A program made the position numbers and the translations under genes. From Kribbella amoyensis (lineage in GTDB: Bacteria > Actinomycetota > Actinomycetes > Propionibacteriales > Kribbellaceae), in assembly GCF_007828865.1 (NCBI RefSeq), contig NZ_VIVK01000003.1, forward strand, positions 186,001-250,000: a stretch of DNA of 64,000 nt, written 5' to 3'. Shown here one piece after another: positions 39,428-47,582 of the stretch (its first letter is position 1; each line of letters opens with the position of its first letter). Below the pieces are notes generated by a model that searched no databases, was not told the DNA's origin, and saw only the letters and a program-made list of their open reading frames with translations.

Positions 39428-40729
39428 TCAGCCGGCCGCGGTCTCGGTCAGAACCCCTGCGAACGAACGCTTCCCGCGTCGCAGCACCAGCGCGCCACCC
39501 GGCAACAGGTCCTCGCCCACCGGGACGTACTCGGGGTCGCTCAGTTTCTCGTTGTTCAGGTACGCGCCACCTTCGGCCACCGTTCTGCGCGCGGCCGACT
39601 TGCTCGCCACCAGGCCCGTGTCCACCAGCAGTTCGGCGACAGTCGGCAGCTGACCGGCCGGCACCTCCACATGCGGAGCCTCCCGGAGTGCGGCCACCAG
39701 CGTGTCCGGACTGAGGCTGCGTAGTTCCGACTGGCCGAACAACGCCTTCGCCGCCAGCTGTACCTGCTCGGTCTCGTCCCGCCCGTGCACCAGAGTCGTC
39801 ACGTCCTCGGCAAGGACCCGCTGCGCCTCCCGTGCGAACGGACGCTCCGCTGTCGCCTTCTCCAGCTCGGCGATCTCGTCGGCCGAGCGGAACGTGTAGT
39901 AGCGGATCAGCTGCATCACGTCGCGGTCGTCGGTGTTGAACCAGAACTGGTAGAACGCGTACGGCGATGTGAGCTCACGGTCCAGCCAGACGGTCCCCGA
40001 CTCGGTCTTGCCGAACTTGGTCCCGTCCGCCTTCGTCACCAGCGGCGTCGCCAGCGCATGCGCCTTGCCGCTCTCCGTCCGGCGGATCAGCTCGACGCCG
40101 GCGGTCAGGTTCCCCCACTGGTCGCTACCACCGGTCTGCAAGGTGCATCCGTACCGCCGGTAGAGCTCCAGGTAGTCCAGTGACTGGAGCAACACGTAGC
40201 TGAACTCCGTGTAGCTGATCCCCTGCTCGAGACGCGCCTTCACCACCTCGCGGCCGAGCATCCGGTTCACCGGGAAGTGCTTGCCGATGTCGCGGAGGAA
40301 GTCCAGCGTGTTGAGGTCCTTGGTCCAGTCGTAGTTGTTGACGATGCGCGCCGGGTTCGCCAGCGCGGTGTCGAAGTCCAGGAACCGTTCCACCTGGCCG
40401 CGGACCCGCTCCACCCACTGCTGGACGACGTCCTTCGGGTTCAGCACCCGCTCGGACGACTCCTTCGGGTCACCGATCAGGCCGGTGGCGCCGCCGACCA
40501 GGCCGATCGGGTTGTGCCCGGCGAGCTGGAGCCGGCGCAGGGTGAGCAGCTGCAGCAGGTTCCCCATGTGCAGGCTGGGCGCGGTCGGGTCGAAGCCGAC
40601 GTACGACGTGATCGGACCGGCCGCCATCGCCGCGCGCAACGCGTCGGGATCGGTGGTGTGTGCGATCAGGCCGCGGTCGGCCAGGTCGTCCAGCACCTGC
40701 GTACGGCTGTCGGTCCCGCTGTCGGTCAC
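39428..40729 (-). CDS. tyrS: Tyrosyl-tRNA synthetase
   Basis: 433 residues, class I aminoacyl-tRNA synthetase for tyrosine. The HIGH-type motif appears as LHMGN (about residue 53), the Tyr-binding GGSDQWGN near 199 and the KMSKS-type loop as KFGKTESG near 240. The C-terminal S4 RNA-binding domain (about 365-425) includes SKSAARRTVAEGGAYLNN. GTG at 40729 with GAGGAGAG upstream. It lies directly upstream of the rrn operon, in the same direction, separated by the two rrn promoters. Confidence 0.96.
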   Translation of the reverse strand: MTDSGTDSRTQVLDDLADRGLIAHTTDPDALRAAMAAGPITSYVGFDPTAPSLHMGNLLQLLTLRRLQLAGHNPIGLVGGATGLIGDPKESSERVLNPKDVVQQWVERVRGQVERFLDFDTALANPARIVNNYDWTKDLNTLDFLRDIGKHFPVNRMLGREVVKARLEQGISYTEFSYVLLQSLDYLELYRRYGCTLQTGGSDQWGNLTAGVELIRRTESGKAHALATPLVTKADGTKFGKTESGTVWLDRELTSPYAFYQFWFNTDDRDVMQLIRYYTFRSADEIAELEKATAERPFAREAQRVLAEDVTTLVHGRDETEQVQLAAKALFGQSELRSLSPDTLVAALREAPHVEVPAGQLPTVAELLVDTGLVASKSAARRTVAEGGAYLNNEKLSDPEYVPVGEDLLPGGALVLRRGKRSFAGVLTETAAG

Positions 40730-40807
40730 AGTTGGTCTCTCCTCGAGGACGTCGGATCACCCATAAGGGTGCCAGGCCCGCCCCGGACTCCGCCGAGCGG
40801 GACAGCG

Positions 40808-41845
40808 TCAGAGCGCCTCCGGCCGGGACAGTACTGCGCGGAGCTGGGCCAGCAGCGCGTGTCCGTCCGGCCCGTGCACCGTCGCCGCCGTCGGCCGGTG
40901 CGGGTCGTGGGCTCCTGGGTCCTGGTTCGGCACTGGGAGACCGTGGGACAGCACCTGCTCGGCCGGGGTGAGCTGGCGGATACCGATCGCGCGAACGTGG
41001 TCCGGGTGCGTCTGCGCGAAGTCGCCGTACAACTGGGGGTCGTGCTGGCCGTCGTCGCCGACCAGGACCCAGCGCACGTTCGGGAACTCCTTGGCCAGCC
41101 GCCGCAGCGCGGTCCGCTTGTGCTCGCGCCCACTGCGGAACCAGCCCGTGTTCGTCGGCCCCCAGTCGGTCATCAGCAACGAGCCGGCCGGGTACCCGTG
41201 CCGCGCGAGGAAGCGGGTCAGCGTGGGAGCCGTGTTCCAGGCGCCGGTGGACAGGTAGAAGATCGGTGCCCGCGGATGGTCGGCCAGCAGTTCGGCGTAC
41301 ATCTCCGCCATCCCCGGGACGACGCGGCGCGCGGTCTCCTCCCGGACGAACGTGTTCCACGCGGCGATCAGCGGGCGCGGCAGCATCGTCAGCATCACCG
41401 TGTCGTCGATGTCGCTGACCAGACCGAAGGTGGCGGCCGGATCCGGCACGTACACCTGGCCGCGGGCCTGCCGCTCACCGTGGACGCCAAGACTGATCTC
41501 GTGCCAGCCGGGCGGCAGCACGACCGGTACGGCGAGGTCGATGAAGCCACCGCGATCGGTGACGGTGTCGAAGCTCTCCCCGGCGACGGTGACCGACACG
41601 CGCACCTTCGTGGCCGGCGCGGTGACGAACACCCGCCAACCGCGGACCACCTGGTCCTCGTCGTAGCGGGGCTGGTTGCGCGGGTCGCGGCTGAGCACCA
41701 CGCGGGCCAGTACGCGGACGTACTCATGGTTGCCGTAGCCAACATGCGGGATGATGCGCTCCCGCCAGCCTCGACGGCGCAGGATCGTCCCCACTCCGAG
41801 GTTGAACCAGTCCTCCAGCCGGGACGAGTAGTGCGGGCGCGCCAT
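40808..41845 (-). CDS. App1-family phosphatase-like protein (DUF2183)
   Basis: 345 residues. The C-terminal catalytic domain shows the HAD-type LVSDIDDTVMLT (DxDxT, about residue 144), STGAWNT near 198 and VLVGDDGQHDPQLY near 262, which is the App1 phosphatidate-phosphatase-like family. The N-terminal half is a beta-rich domain (GYGNHEYVRVLARVVL). In bacteria the substrate is not settled. The ATG at 41845 is used. It lies 78 bp upstream of tyrS on the same strand and may be cotranscribed with it. Confidence 0.8.
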   Translation of the reverse strand: MARPHYSSRLEDWFNLGVGTILRRRGWRERIIPHVGYGNHEYVRVLARVVLSRDPRNQPRYDEDQVVRGWRVFVTAPATKVRVSVTVAGESFDTVTDRGGFIDLAVPVVLPPGWHEISLGVHGERQARGQVYVPDPAATFGLVSDIDDTVMLTMLPRPLIAAWNTFVREETARRVVPGMAEMYAELLADHPRAPIFYLSTGAWNTAPTLTRFLARHGYPAGSLLMTDWGPTNTGWFRSGREHKRTALRRLAKEFPNVRWVLVGDDGQHDPQLYGDFAQTHPDHVRAIGIRQLTPAEQVLSHGLPVPNQDPGAHDPHRPTAATVHGPDGHALLAQLRAVLSRPEAL

Positions 41846-41920
41846 GCCCGCAACCTACCCGGCGAAGGGGCTCGTACGCCTGTCGACAGGACTGTCGGTG
41901 CAGACCTTTACGGTCCCGGT

Positions 41921-42868
41921 ATGACTTCACTGGGGATGTGCTTCCCGCGGACCTTCCCGGCCGCGCTGGTGACCGACGTCGCCCGGCGGCTCGAGTCCGG
42001 CGGTGCGGACAGCCTGTGGATCGTCGAGGACTGCTTCTACACCTCGGGTCCGGCGCTGTCCGCCGCGGCGCTCGGCGTCACCGAGCGGCTGACGGTCGGG
42101 CTCGGCATCCTGCCCGCCGTGGCGCGGACGGCGGCGCTGACCGCGATGGAGATCGCCACCCTCTGCGCGCTGGCGCCCGGCCGCTTCCTGCCCGGCATCG
42201 GCCACGGTGTCCAGGAGTGGATGGACCAGATGGGTGTCCGGCCGAAGTCGCCGCTCACCGCGCTCGAGGAGGTCACGGTCGCGGTCAAGCGGCTGCTCGA
42301 CGGCGAGAACGTGACGACCGACGGGCGGACGGTGCACCTGCGGGACGTGAAGCTCGACGCGCCGCCGGCCGAGGTACCTCCGCTCCTGCTCGGCGTCCGC
42401 GGTCCGAAGTCGCTGGCGTTGGCGGGTCGCGTCGCCGGCGGTGTTGTCCTCGCGGAGCCCGCGTCCCCGTCGTACGTGCGCAGCGCGGTGGAGCAGGCGG
42501 GGTCGCCGGACGGGTTCGTGGTCGCGGCGTTCAGCGCGTTCTGCGTACGCAGCGAGCGCAAGGCGGCGTACGAGTGGACCGCGCCGTGGCTCGCCGGCCT
42601 GATCGAGGAGCGCAACCCGGCCCTGCCCGCGTTGCCGTTCTACGACGACCTACTCGGGCGGTACGACGCGCAGGGCGTACCGGGGCTCGTCACGATGCCG
42701 CCGGACTGGTGGACCGAGCTCGGCCCGATCGGCACTCTCGACGACGCGGCCGCGCACCTGGATGCGTTGGAGGCAGCCGGCGTCGACCACGTCGGCCTGT
42801 TCCCGGATCCCGAGGTGGAGCACGGCCTCCCCCAGCTCGACCACGTCCTCACCCTCGCCACCCGCTGA
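41921..42868 (+). CDS. LLM-class flavin-dependent oxidoreductase
   Basis: 315 residues of the luciferase-like monooxygenase family: an (alpha/beta)8 barrel with GGADSLWIVED near residue 26, LTVGLGILP near 59, LAPGRFLPGIGHG near 84 and the terminal GVDHVGLFPDP. F420- or FMN-dependent members both look like this; actinomycetes often use F420. Substrate not deducible. The ATG at 41921 lies 75 bp from the divergent App1 gene. A much longer open frame upstream merely crosses tyrS and App1 in antisense. Confidence 0.82.
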   Translation: MTSLGMCFPRTFPAALVTDVARRLESGGADSLWIVEDCFYTSGPALSAAALGVTERLTVGLGILPAVARTAALTAMEIATLCALAPGRFLPGIGHGVQEWMDQMGVRPKSPLTALEEVTVAVKRLLDGENVTTDGRTVHLRDVKLDAPPAEVPPLLLGVRGPKSLALAGRVAGGVVLAEPASPSYVRSAVEQAGSPDGFVVAAFSAFCVRSERKAAYEWTAPWLAGLIEERNPALPALPFYDDLLGRYDAQGVPGLVTMPPDWWTELGPIGTLDDAAAHLDALEAAGVDHVGLFPDPEVEHGLPQLDHVLTLATR

Positions 42869-42925
42869 CCCCGGAAGGCGTCGCCTGGGGCCAGGGAACC
42901 CCGGGCGGCGCCGACCGGACCACGA

Positions 42926-43615
42926 TCAGCTGCGGCGCTTCGGTACGTGCGGGCGATACGGCGAGACGGTGGGATCACCCGGGATCCAGAATCGCCACGG
43001 GCGATCCGCGGCCTCGCGCAGTCCGACCCGCGGACCGGTTGCCGGCTCCCCGTCGTACCCGGGCCCCGGCAGCAGCTGGATCGGCGAGTCCGGCGCGAGC
43101 AGGTCCGTCCCGTCCGCGTCCCGTTCGACGCCCAGGGCGACACACAACCGAGCGGGACCTCGCGCAAGATCCCGATCAGGGTCAGCCACTCGCCCGTTCC
43201 GCCGCGGGCTCGGCAGTACCCCGCTCTGCACCGCAGCCGAGTTGAACCTCGCCTCGTCGCGCGACGGCATCCCCCGCCGGGTACGAGCGAGCTCCACACC
43301 TTCGATCACCTCGCCGGCACGCAGCAGTACGGCGGACGGTTGCCCCTCGGGACCGGCGCTGACGTTCATGCAGAAGTGCATGCCGTACGTGAAGTACACG
43401 TACAGGTGACCGGCCGGGCCGAACATCACCGCATTGCGCGCGGTCTGTCCGCGATAAGCATGCGACCCCGGGTCGTTCGGCCCGTCGTAAGCCTCCACCT
43501 CGGTCAACCGAACCGCGACCGTCCCGTCGCCAGTAGTCCGCACCAGCACAGCCCCAAGCAACAACGGCGCCACCTCCAGCACCGGCCCCGCCAGCAGCTC
43601 ACGCCCCAAACCCAT
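42926..43615 (-). CDS. mpg: 3-methyladenine DNA glycosylase (AAG/Mpg family)
   Basis: 229 residues. The conserved active-site segment EVEAYDGPNDPGSHAYRG (about residues 39-56) includes the catalytic Glu, and NAVMFGPAGHLYVYFTYGMH (about 61-80) is the family's DNA-binding signature. Length is normal. It excises alkylated and deaminated purines to start base excision repair. Its usual neighbours in actinomycetes are argH and tyrS; here about 4 kb of repeats and insertion sequences separate it from argH. Confidence 0.92.
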   Translation of the reverse strand: MGLGRELLAGPVLEVAPLLLGAVLVRTTGDGTVAVRLTEVEAYDGPNDPGSHAYRGQTARNAVMFGPAGHLYVYFTYGMHFCMNVSAGPEGQPSAVLLRAGEVIEGVELARTRRGMPSRDEARFNSAAVQSGVLPSPRRNGRVADPDRDLARGPARLCVALGVERDADGTDLLAPDSPIQLLPGPGYDGEPATGPRVGLREAADRPWRFWIPGDPTVSPYRPHVPKRRS

Positions 43616-44187
43616 GCCCGAACCCTAGGCGCACACCCCAACCCAACACCGCACCCGCACCCCGCCGGGCTTCTCGCATCTCGAACCCCACACCCACACC
43701 CACACCCACACGCCGCCGTGCGTCTCGCATCTCGAACCTCGCACCTCGCACCTCGCACCTCGCACCCCGCCGAGCATCTCGCACCCCGCACCTCGCACGC
43801 CGCACGCCGCACGCCGCACCCCGCACGCCGCACGCCGCACGCCGCACCCCGCACCCCGCACCCCGCACCCCGCACCCCGCACCCCGCACCCCGCACCCCG
43901 CCGAGCATCTCGTACCCCCGGCCACGAGCCCACTTTGTGCACCGGCCAACCACCCAACCCCTCCACAGACGACCGCCCGGCGCACAAAGTCACCCGAGAC
44001 GCCGACCTTGTGCACGGGGTAGGCAGACGAACGCGCCACGATCGACCAGTACGCGCACAAGGTCGGCAGAAGCAGGGGCAGCTACCCGCGCGGGCGATGG
44101 GAGGCGGCCCTCACCACCCCACGGCTCATCCGAACTCGCGCCTCGCACCTCGCACCTCGCACCTCGCACCCCGCACCTCGCGTCTCC
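43616..44187. repeat. Non-coding repeat patch: heptamer tandem array and palindromic element copy 1
   Basis: From about 43734 to 43919 the plus strand is an array of degenerate 7-bp units CGCACCC, CGCACCT and CGCACGC, roughly 25 copies, with a shorter array at 44142-44178. A CACACC-type array sits just before. Between the arrays lies copy 1 of a palindromic element (about 43916-44080): ACTTTGTGC pairs with GCACAAAGT at 43982-43990, and CCTTGTGC with GCACAAGG further on. No supportable gene; the open frames here are products of the repeats. Confidence 0.75.
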
Positions 44188-44264
44188 GGGACTGCCCCGG
44201 GTTTAGTTGACTCGCGGGGTGTGGTGGTTCAGGCTGAATCGTCCCGGGTTTGATGCACCCTCGG

Positions 44265-45227
44265 TTATGTGAGTGCGACTGGTTGGTCGTCTCGGGTTTG
44301 TGCATAGTAGTCGGCCTCGGTTTCGGCGGGTGGGCGTCGGTCGAGGCGGTGCATGAGCCGGCTGGTGTTGTACCAGTGGACCCAGTCGGCGGTGATGGCC
44401 TCGAGGTTGCTGAGGCCGGTCAGGGGTCCGCGGCGGAAGGGTGAGTCGTCGCGGATGCATTCGGTCTTGTAGAGCCCGATGGTGGTCTCGGCCAGGGCGT
44501 TGTCGTAGGCGTCGCCGACTGACCCGATCGAGGGGCTGAGGCCGTTGAGGTGCAGCGTCTCGGTCAGGTGCACCGAGGTGTACTGAGATCCGGCGTCCGA
44601 GTGATGGATCGCCTTGTTTTGCAGGGGATTGCCCTGCCTCGTGCGGAACGCCGCGGCCTGGGCAATGGCCCGCTCGACGAACGTGGTGTGCTTGGACGTC
44701 GAACACTCCCAGCCGGCGATGAAGCCTGCGAAGGCGTCGATGACGAAGGCCCTGTAGGCGAACGTGCCGGCGGCCAGCCGCACATAGGTGAAATCCGCGA
44801 CCAGGAGCCGGTTCGGTGCCGGCACCCGGAACTGCCGGTTGACCAGGTCCGGAGCTCGGGTCGCGGACGGGTCGGCGACAGTGGTGCGGACCTTCTTGGC
44901 CCTGCTCACGCCACGCCAGCCGTTGAGACGCATCAGCCGCTCGATGGTGCACCGCGCCACCTGGATGCCTTGCCGTTGCAGGTGGGCCCACATCTTCAGC
45001 GATCCGTACAGCGACTCCGGCGGGCGTCGGCCGTCGGAATCGGGTTCGTAGCACCCGGCCAGGATCTCGGTGACCGTGGTGTCCCACAGAGCCCGCCGCG
45101 ACGGCGCCCGCCTGGCCCAGGCGTAGTAGGTTCTCGGGGCGATCGTGCAGCCGTGCGCGGTCAGCGCGGCACAGATCGGAGCGACCCCGAACCGAGCCTT
45201 GTGCTCGGCGATGAACTCACAGATCAC
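44265..45227 (-). CDS. IS3-family transposase OrfB (inner element)
   Basis: 320 residues. An N-terminal helix-turn-helix-like HTH_21 region (about 45-100, ESLYGSLKMWAHLQRQG) and an rve integrase core. The DDE triad is Asp in LLVADFTYVR (about 145), Asp in HHSDAGSQYT (about 210) and Glu in NALAETTIGLYK (about 245). It overlaps orfA as ATGA; IS3 elements usually make an OrfAB fusion by a -1 frameshift in such an overlap. Appears intact. Confidence 0.92.
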   Translation of the reverse strand: MICEFIAEHKARFGVAPICAALTAHGCTIAPRTYYAWARRAPSRRALWDTTVTEILAGCYEPDSDGRRPPESLYGSLKMWAHLQRQGIQVARCTIERLMRLNGWRGVSRAKKVRTTVADPSATRAPDLVNRQFRVPAPNRLLVADFTYVRLAAGTFAYRAFVIDAFAGFIAGWECSTSKHTTFVERAIAQAAAFRTRQGNPLQNKAIHHSDAGSQYTSVHLTETLHLNGLSPSIGSVGDAYDNALAETTIGLYKTECIRDDSPFRRGPLTGLSNLEAITADWVHWYNTSRLMHRLDRRPPAETEADYYAQTRDDQPVALT

Positions 45228-45535
45228 CGCTGTCGCGGGTCGCTCTCCCGCGCGAAGAAACTGGTCGCTGCCTTGAGGATCTCAATCGTGCGTTCCAGTT
45301 CGGCGTTCTTCCGCTTCAGCTCCCGGATCTCCCGCGCCGACTCCGACGACACTCCGACGGCTTGACCGGCATCGATCTGCGCCTGCCGAACCCAGCGGCG
45401 CAGCGTCTCGGCCGTCATCCCCAACCGGGCCGAGACCGCCTTGATCGCCGCCCACTCAGAGTCGTAATCGTCAACATGATCGATGACCAGCCGGACCGCC
45501 TTGGCACGGGTCTGCTCGTCGTACTTGCTCGGCAT
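45224..45535 (-). CDS. IS3-family transposase OrfA (inner element)
   Basis: 103 residues: a helix-turn-helix (VSARLGMTAETLRRWVRQAQ, about 36-55) followed by a leucine-zipper-like coiled coil (IRELKRKNAELERTIEILK), the standard OrfA layout. The ATG at 45535 (MPSKYDEQTRAKAVR) is chosen by family similarity. Confidence 0.9.
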   Translation of the reverse strand: MPSKYDEQTRAKAVRLVIDHVDDYDSEWAAIKAVSARLGMTAETLRRWVRQAQIDAGQAVGVSSESAREIRELKRKNAELERTIEILKAATSFFARESDPRQR

Positions 45536-45583
45536 GAATGCCACCTTCCCAACGAAGGAGGTGCGCATCAAACCCGGGGTGGT

Positions 45584-46450
45584 TCAGGCCGCGTGTGCGG
45601 CGGGTTGGATCATCTCAAACTCGATGGGTGTGAGTTTGCCGAGGCGGCGTTGTCGGCGTCGTCGGTGGTAGCTGGTTTCGATCCAGGCGACGATCGCGAG
45701 TCTGAGTTCGTGGCGGCTGGTCCAGCGTTGCCGGTCGAGGACATTCTTTTGGAGTAGGGCGAAGAAGGATTCCATCGCGGCGTTGTCGCCGCAGGCACCG
45801 ACTCTGCCCATCGACCCGCGCAGTGCGTGGGCTTTGAGTACGCGGATGTACTTCTTGGACCGGAACTGGCTACCGCGGTCGCTGTGGACGATGAGTCCGG
45901 CAGCAGGTGTGCGTTGGGCGATCGCGTTGCGAAGGGCCGACACCGCCAGCTGTGCCTTCATCCGCGAATCGATGGAGTAGCCGACGATCCGGTTGGAGTA
46001 GACGTCCTTGATCGCGCATAGATACAGCTTGCCCTCGGCGGTGGCGTGTTCGGTGATGTCGGTCAGCCAGACCAGGTTCGGTGCCGGGGCGGTGAACACC
46101 TTCTTCACATGGTCGTCGTGGACCGGCGGGCCGGCCTTACGGTTCAGGCCGCGTTTCTTGGCGTGGACCGACCAGATCCGCTCCTGGCTGCATAACCTCG
46201 CAACCCGGTTCTCGCTGGCCACATGGCCTTGGCCTGTGAGTTCGTCGGCGATGAACCGGTACCCGAACGCCGGGTCGTCGGCATGGATGTCACGGGCTGC
46301 GTTGATCAGGTAAGCGTTGTCGAAATCTCTTGGTGTGACAGGATCTTTACGCCATTTGTAGAAGGCTTGCTTGGAGAAGCCGAGCACCCGGCAGGTCACC
46401 GCGACAGGGACGCTGTCGGCGGCTAGATCGAGGACCAGCGGGTACATCAT
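45584..46450 (-). CDS. IS3-family transposase OrfB (outer element)
   Basis: 288 residues. HTH_21 region PAFGYRFIADEL near residue 60, and an rve core with the triad Asp in WLTDITEH (about 138), Asp in VHSDRGSQF (about 199) and Glu in NAAMESFFALLQ (about 236). ATG at 46450, overlapping the orfA stop as ATGA. The stop TGA comes from the inner element's end, yet the sequence left of the inner element shows the original stop was at the same place, so the protein is unchanged. Confidence 0.9.
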   Translation of the reverse strand: MMYPLVLDLAADSVPVAVTCRVLGFSKQAFYKWRKDPVTPRDFDNAYLINAARDIHADDPAFGYRFIADELTGQGHVASENRVARLCSQERIWSVHAKKRGLNRKAGPPVHDDHVKKVFTAPAPNLVWLTDITEHATAEGKLYLCAIKDVYSNRIVGYSIDSRMKAQLAVSALRNAIAQRTPAAGLIVHSDRGSQFRSKKYIRVLKAHALRGSMGRVGACGDNAAMESFFALLQKNVLDRQRWTSRHELRLAIVAWIETSYHRRRRQRRLGKLTPIEFEMIQPAAHAA

Positions 46451-46731
46451 TTTGGGTTGATGTCGCGGGCGAAGTAGGCCGCGGCCCGGCGCAGGATCTC
46501 GTTCTCCTGTTCCAGTTGCCGGACCCGCTTCCTGGCCTCCCGAAGTTCGTCGGACTCGGCCTGGGTCGCTCCGGGCCGGTTGCCGTCTTCGATCTCGGCC
46601 AGTTTCAGCCAGCGCCGCAGGCACGATGGAGAGATCCCGAAGTCCTTCGCGATCTGGCTGACCGGCGCCTCACCTTTGCGGGCCAAGGCGACCACATCGC
46701 GGCGGAACTCCTCAGGCAACGCTTTCGGCAT
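46447..46731 (-). CDS. IS3-family transposase OrfA (outer element)
   Basis: 94 residues: a helix-turn-helix (VSQIAKDFGISPSCLRRWLK) followed by a coiled coil (ARKRVRQLEQENEILRRAA). The ATG at 46731 has GGAAGG about nine bases upstream; an ATG at 46740 is too close to it. Distinct in sequence from the inner element's OrfA, so the two IS elements are different types. Confidence 0.88.
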   Translation of the reverse strand: MPKALPEEFRRDVVALARKGEAPVSQIAKDFGISPSCLRRWLKLAEIEDGNRPGATQAESDELREARKRVRQLEQENEILRRAAAYFARDINPK

Positions 46732-46803
46732 GACAGACATCCTTCCAGCAAGGACCCAAGTCCTCACAGATCAGGAGTCAACCGAACCGGGGGCAGTCCC
46801 TCC

Positions 46804-47582
46804 GGCCAAGAACCCACTTTGTGCACTGGCCAACCACCCAACGCCCCCACAGACAACCGATTAGCGCACAAAGTCGCCCGAGACGCCGACCTTGTGCACG
46901 GGGTAGGCAGGCAAAGGCGCCGGAATCGACCAGTACGTGCTCAAAGTCAGCAGCCGGCCGTGCAGTGCGGGTAGGTGATGCCGCGGCGGGCCGGGCTGGC
47001 GGGTATTCAGTGGGGGTGGTGCCCGGGGCTGGCGGGCTGGCGGGCTGGCGGGCTGGCGGGCTGGCGGGCTGGCGGGCTGGCGGGCTGGCGGGCTGGCTGG
47101 CGGGCTGGCGGGCTGGCGGGCTGGCGGGCTGGCGGGCTGGCGGGCTGGCGGGCTGGCGGCGGTGAGGGTAGCGAGGTCGGGAGCCTTGCACGTGGGGGTC
47201 GGCCGAGCCGTCGGTGTGCGTGAGCATGGGTTGTGGCCGACGTTGTCTGTGCACGTGGGCTGCGACGGCCATGCAACCAGCGCCGCACCATACGAGCGCG
47301 GCACCGTACGAGCCCCGGCACCATACGAGCCCGGCAGCGCACGAGCCCGGCACCGCACGGGGGACGGGCACCGCACGAGCCCGGCACCGCACGGGGGACG
47401 GGCACCGCACGAGCCCGGCACCGCACGGGGGACGGGCACCGCACGAGCCCGGCACCGTACGGGGACGGCCGCGGCCGCAGCGGGTGAGGTGAGTGTGCTC
47501 CTACGCCCAAACGTGGGTGTGCGTAGGAGCGGGTAGGCGGTACAGCCTCGTTTACGCGGCCAGCCCCGCGTCAGGCCAGGCA
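46804..47582. repeat. Non-coding repeat patch: palindromic element copy 2, octamer array, 34-bp array
   Basis: Copy 2 of the palindromic element (about 46804-46965) matches copy 1 at 43916-44080 closely, including ACTTTGTGC, GCGCACAAAGTC and CCTTGTGC. From 47026 to about 47158 there are some 16 copies of the octamer GGGCTGGC, with one 4-bp deletion near 47096. From about 47290 to 47475 a 34-bp unit starting GGCACCGCACGGGGGACGGG repeats three to four times, preceded by related 15-17-bp units. No supportable gene; long open frames here are repeat artefacts. Confidence 0.75.

Larger units (their letters stand above)
44235..45586 (-). mobile_element. IS3-family element (inner), nested in the outer IS
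   Basis: 1352 bp. Ends begin TG and finish CA: left TGAATCGTCCCGGGTTTGAT, right the complement of TGAACCACCCCGGGTTTGAT, with a 3-bp target duplication GGC (44232-44234 and 45587-45589). It carries orfA (45224-45535) and orfB (44265-45227). It sits exactly at the end of the outer element's orfB, whose stop codon now falls on the inner element's terminal TCA. Confidence 0.8.
44188..46800 (-). mobile_element. IS3-family element (outer), interrupted by a second IS
   Basis: Ends are inverted repeats: GGGACTGCCCCGGGTT on the left (44188 on), and on the right the complement of GGGACTGCCCCCGGTT (ending 46800). Both are flanked by the 3-bp duplication TCC (44185-44187 and 46801-46803). It carries orfA (46447-46731) and orfB (45584-46450). 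Removing the nested element at 44235-45586 plus one target copy leaves about 1258 bp, the normal IS3-family size. Both transposase genes look intact. Confidence 0.8.

Noticed and set aside
40730..40807. T-box or other leader upstream of tyrS
   Set aside because: The 78-bp gap to the App1 gene is too short and shows no T-box consensus or antiterminator structure.
43504..44206. Gly/Arg/Cys-repeat proteins encoded by the heptamer array
   Set aside because: The products are direct translations of a 7-bp array with no start signal and no constraint on frame.
43916..46965. Composite transposon or integrative element bounded by the direct repeats
   Set aside because: The IS elements have their own ends and target duplications; the outer repeats are palindromic non-coding elements with no cargo genes between them.
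47026..47475. CRISPR array
   Set aside because: Units are directly adjacent tandem repeats without unique spacers, and no cas genes are present.
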